Source: a bacterium (GTDB taxonomy: Bacteria > Actinomycetota > Acidimicrobiia > Spongiisociales > Spongiisociaceae). From it: DNA of 32,594 nucleotides. The notes beneath the pieces were generated by a model. It saw only the letters and a list, made by a program, of their open reading frames with translations. It was not told the origin of the DNA and made no database searches. Numbering within the stretch: position 1 is the stretch's first letter; the number at the start of each line of letters is the position of its first letter. The translations under genes and the position numbers were made by a program. The DNA lies in NCBI GenBank assembly GCA_028821575.1, contig JAPPFW010000011.1:1-32594 (forward strand). Reading direction: 5' to 3'. Positions 27,065 to 32,594 of the stretch are shown one piece after another.

Positions 27065-27998
27065 TCGCTTTCCTCGCCGCAGCCAGCAGGACATCCTCCA
27101 GGCGGCTCAGGCTGGTCCCCAGCCTCCGCACCGATGATCCGGACGACTCGAGACCGTCGCGCAACAGTTCGAAGGCGTCGTCCGACGGGCTGCTGACGGT
27201 CACCACCGCGCCCTCCATCGTGACGTCGATGCCCCGGCGCGAGAGGGTGTCGACGAGGGGACCGGGGTCGCCGAACACCTCCACGGACACCCTGTCACTC
27301 TCGCCGGGAGGGTCGAGCGGCGCCGAGTGGATCATCTGTCCGGCGTCGAGCATCACCACCCAGTCGCAGGTGCGCTCGATGTCGTCGAGGATGTGGGACG
27401 AGAACAGCACGTTCATGCCGAAACGGCGGAAGCGCCCTATCAGCTCCAGCATCTGGTCCCTCCCGGCGGGGTCCAGCCCGGAGGCCGGCTCGTCGAGGAG
27501 CACCAGGTCCGGATCGTGGACGATGCTCTGGGCCAGCTTCACGCGCTGCTGCATCCCGGTCGAGAAGTCCCCGAGATAGCGGAATCGCTCTTCGTGCAGC
27601 CCGACCAGGAAGAGGGTCTCGGACGCCCTCCGGCGGGCTTCGACCGGGGGGATACCCGCCAGTTCCGCGGCGTACGCAACGAAATCGGCCGCGGTCTGGT
27701 CGAGCGGTAGGCACCTGCCCTCGGGCATGTAGCCGATCCGGGCCCGCAGCCCGGCCGGATCGTCCTCCACAGCCTTGCCGAATACCGAGACCTCGCCGTA
27801 GGTGGGCCTGATCAGGCCGAGTACCAGCCTGATCAGGGTGGTCTTGCCGGCTCCGTTGGCTCCGATCAGGCCCGTGACGCCGGGGGGGACATCCAGGTCG
27901 ACCTCCTCGAGCGCCCTGATGTTCCCGTAGTGCTTGTACAGCCTGCGGGCCTCGATGATGGGCGCGTCCGCCTCCGGCAGTTCCCGTTGCCCGGTCAC
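27057..27998 (-). CDS. ABC transporter ATP-binding protein (first ATPase of the operon)
   Basis: 313 aa from GTG 27998. Walker A GANGAGKT (46-53), signature FSTGMQQR (145-152), Walker B LVLLDEPASGLDP (165-177) and H-loop SSHILDD complete a normal ATPase. The C-terminal region (about 225-313) is a domain often found in ABC-2 drug or bacteriocin-type exporters. It is first in the operon 27998 to 24430, in which every junction overlaps by four to eight bases, so all four subunits are probably made together. The substrate cannot be inferred; export of a lipid, drug or peptide is typical of the class. Confidence 0.92.
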   Translation of the reverse strand: MTGQRELPEADAPIIEARRLYKHYGNIRALEEVDLDVPPGVTGLIGANGAGKTTLIRLVLGLIRPTYGEVSVFGKAVEDDPAGLRARIGYMPEGRCLPLDQTAADFVAYAAELAGIPPVEARRRASETLFLVGLHEERFRYLGDFSTGMQQRVKLAQSIVHDPDLVLLDEPASGLDPAGRDQMLELIGRFRRFGMNVLFSSHILDDIERTCDWVVMLDAGQMIHSAPLDPPGESDRVSVEVFGDPGPLVDTLSRRGIDVTMEGAVVTVSSPSDDAFELLRDGLESSGSSVRRLGTSLSRLEDVLLAAARKANG

Positions 27999-28335
27999 TG
28001 TCGTGTGGATCCGGCGACCGCGCCTTGGTTCATCACGAGGTTCCTTTCCAGAGCAGTTGACGTTGTCGCGCCGTTACCGTCGAGTGACGGAAGGCATGAG
28101 ACTCACTGTTCATCGGATACAGCGACCCGTCAATGGGGGATCACCCTCGCGAAACCCTGAGTTCCAAGGAACCTCGGGAGATTTCCCCGGAGATGACCCT
28201 ATCGTACTGGCATCGCTACGCGGACAGGCTCGGGCTCGAGGCCGTTCGAGGTGTCGAACCACAGGGACTCGGCGCCTCACGAGCGGATCGGCAGGCCCTA
28301 CCGCTCCTGCCTTGTGGCGGGCACTTGCAGCGGCA
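27999..28335. other. Intergenic region upstream of the ABC operon
   Basis: 337 bases without a supported gene. It should contain the - strand promoter of the ABC operon, but no clear -35/-10 pair is visible. It also holds a weak hairpin at 28156-28177. Confidence 0.5.
28156..28177 (-). terminator. Weak hairpin downstream of the metG and small membrane protein genes
   Basis: TTCC pairs with GGAA and GAG with CTC, extended by T-G and two C-G pairs with one bulged C. It is followed on the - strand by only three Ts. It could end the metG transcript. Confidence 0.3.
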
Positions 28336-28560
28336 TCATCTCCCATGGCTCCGTTTGGACGACCGGTGTGCGATCCAGGCGCGAACCCGCGTCAGCAAAT
28401 CCTTGGCCCACCTGAACTCGGTGGACCACAGGAGCAGGCCCGCCACGAGGAATACGGTGCCGGGAAGGACGGGCAGGGCGAATCCGGCCACGCCCAGCAG
28501 GACGAGCAGTCCTCCGGCGATGGCCACGAATGCCCTCCGGACGTTTTGCTGAACGCTCAT
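28336..28560 (-). CDS. Small PGPGW/DUF454-like transmembrane protein
   Basis: 74 aa from ATG 28560. Two hydrophobic helices form a hairpin: AFVAIAGGLLVLLGVAGFALPVLPGTVFLVAGLLLWS. The LPVLPGTVFL turn and the following EFRWAKDLL resemble the PGPGW family of putative membrane proteins (usual motif PGPGW) and DUF454 proteins. The C-terminus is short and basic. It lies 33 bases after metG on the same strand, so may be cotranscribed. The function is unknown. Confidence 0.65.
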   Translation of the reverse strand: MSVQQNVRRAFVAIAGGLLVLLGVAGFALPVLPGTVFLVAGLLLWSTEFRWAKDLLTRVRAWIAHRSSKRSHGR

Positions 28561-28593
28561 CGCTTCGTGTGGGACTCCCTGCCTCGGCTCGCC

Positions 28594-30237
28594 TCAGCCG
28601 CGCACCGCAGTCTCTACCTTCCGGTAGAGGGGTGATACGGATCCCAGGGTGGTTCCGGCGGGTACCCGAACACCTACCCATCCCTGCTCCGCGATGGTTC
28701 CTGGAAGGCCCAACATGGAATGGAGCCGTTGGGTGGTCACCGGAAGGTAGGGAGCCAGCGCCACCTTCAGGTGGTTGATGGCATCGAGAGCGGTCTTCAG
28801 CACCGTGCCGGTGCGCTCGAGGTCGGTCTTGGCCGTCTTCCAGGGCTCGGTGGCGTTCAGGTAGGCGTTGATCTGCCCGGCGGTTTCCATGGAGAGCCGG
28901 AGTCCGGCCCTCAATTCGACCCTCTCGATGCGGTTGGCCACCCGGTCCAGAAGCTGCGTGGCTGCGAGCCGGACCGCTTGGTCCTCCGGGGCTTCCTCGC
29001 TGGCCTCGGGAACCCGACCTCCGAAGTTGGACCGGGTCATCGACAGCACCCGGTTGACCAGGTTGCCCCAGGTGGCGACCAACTCATCGTTGATTCGCCG
29101 GTCGATCTCGTCCTCTGTCATCTCGGTGTCGCTGTTCTCCGGAAGGTTGGCTGCCAAGGCATAGCGGAGGGAGTCGGGCTCGTAGATGTCCAGCGCCCCG
29201 CCGACGGTGAGTCCGATTCCCCGGCTGGCCGACGCCTTGCCTCCCCGGAAGGTCACGTACTGATTGGCGGGGACGTTGGTAGGGAGCTCCAGGCCGCCGT
29301 AGCCGAGCAGCATGGCGGGCCAGATGATGGTGTGGAACGGGATATTGTCCTTGCCGATGAAGTAGTAGTGCTCGGCATCGGGATTCTCCCACCAGTCCTT
29401 CCACGCGTCGGGAGTTCCCCGGATCTGGGACCACTCCTTCGACGCCGACAGGTAGCCGATCACCGCGTCGAACCAGACGTAGATCTTCTTGCCGGGTCCC
29501 AGACCCTCGACCGGGATGTCGATGCCCCAGTCGATGTCGCGGGTGATGGCGCGGTCCTGCAGCCCCTCCTCGATCCACCCGAGCGAGAAGTTGAGCACGT
29601 GCTTGCGCCAACCCGTCCGGGAGTGCAGCCACTCCTCCAGCCGGTCCGAGAATTGCGGCAGGCGCAGGTAGAAGTGGTCGGTCTTCCGGCTCACCGGCGT
29701 CGCGCCCGACAGCTTGGAGCGGGCCTCGATCAGGTCCACCGGATCGAGGGTACGGCCGCACGAATCGCACTGGTCGCCTCGCGCCTCGCCGTACCCGCAA
29801 TATGGGCAGGTCCCCTCCACGTAACGGTCGGGAAGGAAACGGCGCGACTCCGGATCGTAGAACTGCTCGGAGGTGCGCCGGTCGATGTGGCCGTTCTCGT
29901 GCAGCGTGCGGAAGATGTCCTGGGTGACAGCGTGGTGGTTGGGGGTGCCTGTCATAGTGAACAGTTCCCACTGGATCGCCAGGTCCTCCCAGTTGGCCAC
30001 GAACTCGGCGTGGTAGCGATCGACGATCTCCTGGGGCGTCACCCCCTCCTGGTCAGCCCGCACCGTGATCGGCGTGCCGTAGACATCGCTTCCCGACACC
30101 ATCAGCACCCGGTCTCCGGCGAGCCGGTGGTAGCGGGCGAAGATGTCGGCCGGGAGGTAGGCCCCGGCCAGATGGCCCAGATGGCGCGATCCGGACGCGT
30201 AGGGCCAGGCGACGGAGACGAGGATATGTCGGTTCAT
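28594..30237 (-). CDS. metG: Methionine--tRNA ligase
   Basis: 547 aa from ATG 30237. The enzyme charges tRNA-Met. HIGH box HLGH (19-22) in GSRHLGHLAG; zinc site C144, C147, C157 and C160 (CPYC...CDSC); VWFDA (254-258); FIGKDNIPFHTIIWP (about 293-307). The KMSKS loop is RGGKASASRG: K334-A-S-A-S338, so the second lysine and the methionine are both replaced. The anticodon-binding helical domain follows, with NAYLNATEPWK. There is no C-terminal Trbp111-like tRNA-binding domain, as in several shorter MetRS. The catalytic loop change is odd, but the protein is otherwise complete. A second metG elsewhere in the genome is possible. Confidence 0.92.
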   Translation of the reverse strand: MNRHILVSVAWPYASGSRHLGHLAGAYLPADIFARYHRLAGDRVLMVSGSDVYGTPITVRADQEGVTPQEIVDRYHAEFVANWEDLAIQWELFTMTGTPNHHAVTQDIFRTLHENGHIDRRTSEQFYDPESRRFLPDRYVEGTCPYCGYGEARGDQCDSCGRTLDPVDLIEARSKLSGATPVSRKTDHFYLRLPQFSDRLEEWLHSRTGWRKHVLNFSLGWIEEGLQDRAITRDIDWGIDIPVEGLGPGKKIYVWFDAVIGYLSASKEWSQIRGTPDAWKDWWENPDAEHYYFIGKDNIPFHTIIWPAMLLGYGGLELPTNVPANQYVTFRGGKASASRGIGLTVGGALDIYEPDSLRYALAANLPENSDTEMTEDEIDRRINDELVATWGNLVNRVLSMTRSNFGGRVPEASEEAPEDQAVRLAATQLLDRVANRIERVELRAGLRLSMETAGQINAYLNATEPWKTAKTDLERTGTVLKTALDAINHLKVALAPYLPVTTQRLHSMLGLPGTIAEQGWVGVRVPAGTTLGSVSPLYRKVETAVRG

Positions 30238-30328
30238 GGGCCGCAGGGTACCGGAGGGGCAGGGTTACTGGCTAGCCGCGATTCGACCGACTCTGTGTCG
30301 GATCACCCTTCCGCCTACGATTGGAGAC

Positions 30329-31021
30329 ATGAGGGTTGGGGTGGCCTTCCTGGCCGGGCTGGTGGCCACGCTGTTCTTCCTGGACCTGCTACGCGCATAC
30401 CGCCGGTCGCGCCAGCCGCACACCGCGGCCTATATGGCGGGGATCGGGTTCTTCGCCATTGCGACCTGGGCTCTGTTCACCGGTTCGGCCTTCGGTTGGA
30501 CCTCGGCCAGCTACCGGGCCTTCTTCCTCTTCGGCGCCATCGTCAACATCCCGGTCCTGGCGCTGGGCTCGATGTTCCTGGTCGTCGGGCGCCGGGCCGG
30601 ACACGCCATGCTCCTGGCCCTGTTCCCCTTCTTCGCCATCTCCATCCCGATGACCCTCGCGGAGCCCTTCGACGCCGGGTCCCTACCTGCGGACGGGGTA
30701 CCGGGCGGTCGGGAACTATGGGCGGAGATGTTCGGCCCCCGGCTCTGGGCGGCGATCGGGGGCGGGATGGGAGCCACCATCATCATCGTGCTCGCGCTGG
30801 TGTCGGTCGTCCGGTTCTGGCGCAGGAACCGCCGCCTGGTGTTCGGCAACATCCTGATCGTGGCGGGCACGCTGGCCGCCACGACCGGGGGGACCATCCT
30901 CGCCTTCGGGATCGACTGGGGTTTCTCCGGCTCCCTGCTGGTGGCGGCGACCCTCATCTGGGCAGGTTTCCGGGTAGCCGTGAGCGCCCGCCGCACCCTG
31001 TCCACTTCAGTCGGGACGTGA
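30329..31021 (+). CDS. Seven-helix membrane protein of unknown function
   Basis: 230 aa from ATG 30329 (MRVGVAFLAGL), preceded closely by GGAG. Seven hydrophobic segments at about 3-21, 33-56, 66-90, 95-114, 137-163, 170-190 and 196-217, with basic loops (RAYRRSRQ, RFWRRNRR) on one side and a short Asp/Pro-rich loop (EPFDAGSLPADG) between helices 4 and 5. I do not recognise a family. It is divergent from metG, with 91 bases between starts, and is followed by a strong stem-loop. Confidence 0.72.
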   Translation: MRVGVAFLAGLVATLFFLDLLRAYRRSRQPHTAAYMAGIGFFAIATWALFTGSAFGWTSASYRAFFLFGAIVNIPVLALGSMFLVVGRRAGHAMLLALFPFFAISIPMTLAEPFDAGSLPADGVPGGRELWAEMFGPRLWAAIGGGMGATIIIVLALVSVVRFWRRNRRLVFGNILIVAGTLAATTGGTILAFGIDWGFSGSLLVAATLIWAGFRVAVSARRTLSTSVGT

Positions 31022-31040
31022 GTCACACCTTCCGTCTCGC

Positions 31041-31064
31041 GGCCCGTTCCGGTCGGAGCGGGCC
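31041..31064 (+). terminator. Strong stem-loop terminator after the seven-helix protein gene
   Basis: A 10-bp stem (31041-31050 with 31055-31064, one T-G wobble) closes loop GGTC. It begins 20 bases after the stop. No T-run follows. Confidence 0.6.
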
Positions 31065-31123
31065 CGATCGACACGGGGAAACGATACGTCGGGCACGTCC
31101 GTTATTAATAGTTCAACCCCAAC

Positions 31124-31150
31124 CCTTAACAACGCCGGAGCCAGTTAAGG
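31124..31150. repeat. Inverted repeat CCTTAAC/GTTAAGG
   Basis: Two 7-base arms with a 13-base spacer, in an unusually AT-rich patch (TTATTAATAG just before) between two genes. It could be an operator or part of a promoter. An AAGGAG follows but no convincing gene. Confidence 0.4.
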
Positions 31151-31307
31151 AGATCTGAATAGATGGCCCGCGCTTGGCTGTCGGAACGGCTCGGATCGGG
31201 CGGATGCTCATCGGCTTCCTCCTACGCTACGCCGACCGGTTCCCGGCGTGTGCAGGACCACAGGGGCTGGCGTTTACCGGTGTCGTTTACTTGGAGGTCC
31301 GGGTCTT

Positions 31308-32450
31308 TCATGTGACCATGAGGCGTGGCATCCGGGTAGCCGGCTCGGGATCGATCGCGTCCTCGAGGGCTTCGGGCCCGGTGCGGTTCTTCAGTTCCTC
31401 GATCCGATCCAGTTGCCGCTCGAGTTGGTTACGGCGGGTGCTGGACAGTTTGCCGAAGGCGGAGTTGAGCCGATCCAGGTGGAGTCCCACCAGGTCGAAC
31501 TGAGTCACGTAGCGTTGCCATTGGTCGGTGAAGTTGGACAGGCGTTCGAGTATCTCGTGGGACGAGCGTTCCATCGCAAGCGTGTCCATGGCCTGTCGTA
31601 CCAAGGCCAGCATGGCGAAGAGCGTCGCCGGAGAGCAGATGACCACCCGGGTCTCCAGCGCTTCGTCGAATACGTTGCGATAGTGTTCGTGGATGAAGGC
31701 GTACACACCGTCGTTTGGGATGAACAACAGCACGTATCCGACGGTGGTGGCCGATTCCAGGTAGGTGTCTCGCGATGCGAGGCTCCTGATGTGTCCGAGA
31801 ACGGCTTTCCCGAAGTCTCGGAGAGCCTTCTGTCTCTCAAGTTCCGATCCGGCTTCCACATAGCGGGTGTAGCCGTCCAAGGGAAACTTGGCGTCCATGT
31901 GCAGCATCTGGCCGTCGGGCAGCAGGAAGGTGAAATCGGGACGTGTGCCGGCGGCGGTGGTCTTCTGCTTGAGATAGTTGACACCTTCGACCATGCCTGC
32001 CGCCCTAAGGACGTCGTCGGCCATGCGTTCCCCCCACTGACCTCTCGCCTGAGTGTTGGTGAGGATGTCGTTGAGCCTCTGCGTTGACCTGAGAAGCTGG
32101 TCCTGCTGCTTGGCTGCGCTCCGCAGGTTCTGGGTGAATCCCTCATGCTGGGAGGCTCGTTCCTTCTGTAGTGCGGCCAGCTGGCGTCGGAGGTCGGACA
32201 ACTCCTCTCTCATCTTCAGCGTGACTCCGTCCCATTTGTGGTCGATGATCTCTCGCTGGTGCTCGAGTTGGGCCTTGCCCGTTCGTACATGGGCCTGGAA
32301 GGTCCTGTCCGCCACGCCCACCAGCCTCTCGAGCATGGCTTCGGGGTCGATCGGGGGTGCGGCGCGGCGCTGCCGGTCCCAGGCAAGGGCGAACCCGATC
32401 GCGGTCAGGACGGCTATGGCGAGAGCTGAAATGAGAATGGTTGCATCCAT
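31308..32450 (-). CDS. rmuC: RmuC-family DNA recombination protein
   Basis: 380 aa from ATG 32450 (MDATILISALAI); the open frame upstream runs into the heptamer repeat and is not coding. One N-terminal membrane helix (about 4-24), then a predicted coiled coil (about 60-140), then the RmuC domain with GQWGERMADDVLRAAGM, RPDFTFLLPDG, HMDAKFPLDGYTRY and VLLFIPNDGVYAF. RmuC proteins have a PD-(D/E)XK nuclease-like fold and limit recombination at inverted repeats. The motif order and length are normal. The C-terminal tail is charged and short. Confidence 0.92.
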   Translation of the reverse strand: MDATILISALAIAVLTAIGFALAWDRQRRAAPPIDPEAMLERLVGVADRTFQAHVRTGKAQLEHQREIIDHKWDGVTLKMREELSDLRRQLAALQKERASQHEGFTQNLRSAAKQQDQLLRSTQRLNDILTNTQARGQWGERMADDVLRAAGMVEGVNYLKQKTTAAGTRPDFTFLLPDGQMLHMDAKFPLDGYTRYVEAGSELERQKALRDFGKAVLGHIRSLASRDTYLESATTVGYVLLFIPNDGVYAFIHEHYRNVFDEALETRVVICSPATLFAMLALVRQAMDTLAMERSSHEILERLSNFTDQWQRYVTQFDLVGLHLDRLNSAFGKLSSTRRNQLERQLDRIEELKNRTGPEALEDAIDPEPATRMPRLMVT

Positions 32451-32495
32451 GTAGACAATCGTACGAAGGGGGTGTGACAGATTGGTGGCTTGTGG

Positions 32496-32537
32496 CCATC
32501 CACCATCCACCACACACCATCCACCACTGACCACTGA
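32496..32537. repeat. Tandem heptamer repeat, site 3 (six units)
   Basis: Six unbroken 7-base units: CCATCCA, CCATCCA, CCACACA, CCATCCA, CCACTGA, CCACTGA. It lies 46 bases upstream of the rmuC start, next to an AT-rich window end. The pattern resembles sites 1 and 2. Confidence 0.8.
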
Positions 32538-32594
32538 CCTAGCTAGGGCGTGTTCACGTAAAGTTACACCCATGTGATAATATAACCATATGAC

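Noticed and set aside
28720..31158. 812-codon + strand frame
   Set aside because: Antisense to metG and overlapping the seven-helix gene. High GC creates long shadow frames, and the translation has no recognisable domain.
31163..31315. 50-codon + strand frame after AAGGAG
   Set aside because: Ser/Arg-rich text without hydrophobic or domain features; it overlaps the 3' end of rmuC. Too weak to annotate as a gene.
32496..32537. CRISPR-like array
   Set aside because: Units of seven bases with no spacers; a simple heptamer tandem repeat.

Overview
The window is high-GC bacterial DNA read with the standard bacterial code: TGA ends most of the genes. The gene set points to an actinobacterium, most plausibly Acidimicrobiia. 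It includes a gamma-alpha fused KorA with KorB, a Ddn-type deazaflavin (F420) nitroreductase, a nickel superoxide dismutase, a DUF3048 lipoprotein and many GTG starts. The lineage is inferred from content, not from a marker gene.

Layout. Positions 1-11962 hold three tandem, very large secreted subtilisin (S8) proteases on the + strand. The first is cut by the window edge and carries a poly-G/poly-C artefact. The genes join by TGATG stop/start overlaps and share long near-identical segments. A gene-poor stretch follows (11963-12460), then a two-CAP-domain lipoprotein (12461-14389) of visibly lower GC. Positions 14830-15378 hold the most interesting gene: an AhpD/carboxymuconolactone-decarboxylase (CMD) family peroxidase-like protein. 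Its second redox Cys codon is TGA, followed by a hairpin with every hallmark of a bacterial SECIS element. This is a probable selenoprotein that ordinary gene calling would break in two.

From 15406 to 23855 most genes are on the - strand: a Ddn-like nitroreductase, korB/korA (2-oxoacid:ferredoxin oxidoreductase), two tandem amidases whose 5' halves look gene-converted, and a DUF3048 lipoprotein. A small S26-type protease gene (sodX) lies divergently beside sodN. SodX-type proteases expose the N-terminal His of NiSOD, so the pair forms a maturation module. Here sodX lacks a good conventional start codon and SodN has Phe instead of Pro in its nickel hook.

From 24430 to 27998 a four-gene, fully overlapping - strand operon encodes two ABC ATPases and two ABC-2 type permeases. 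It is followed by a small membrane protein, methionyl-tRNA synthetase (metG) with a degenerate KMSKS loop, a divergent seven-helix membrane protein, and rmuC.

Three short intergenic sites (about 15871, 23373 and 32496) carry tandem heptamers of related consensus, which looks like a dispersed heptanucleotide repeat family. No tRNA, rRNA, CRISPR array or insertion sequence was recognised. No selenocysteine machinery (selA, selB, selC, selD) lies in the window.
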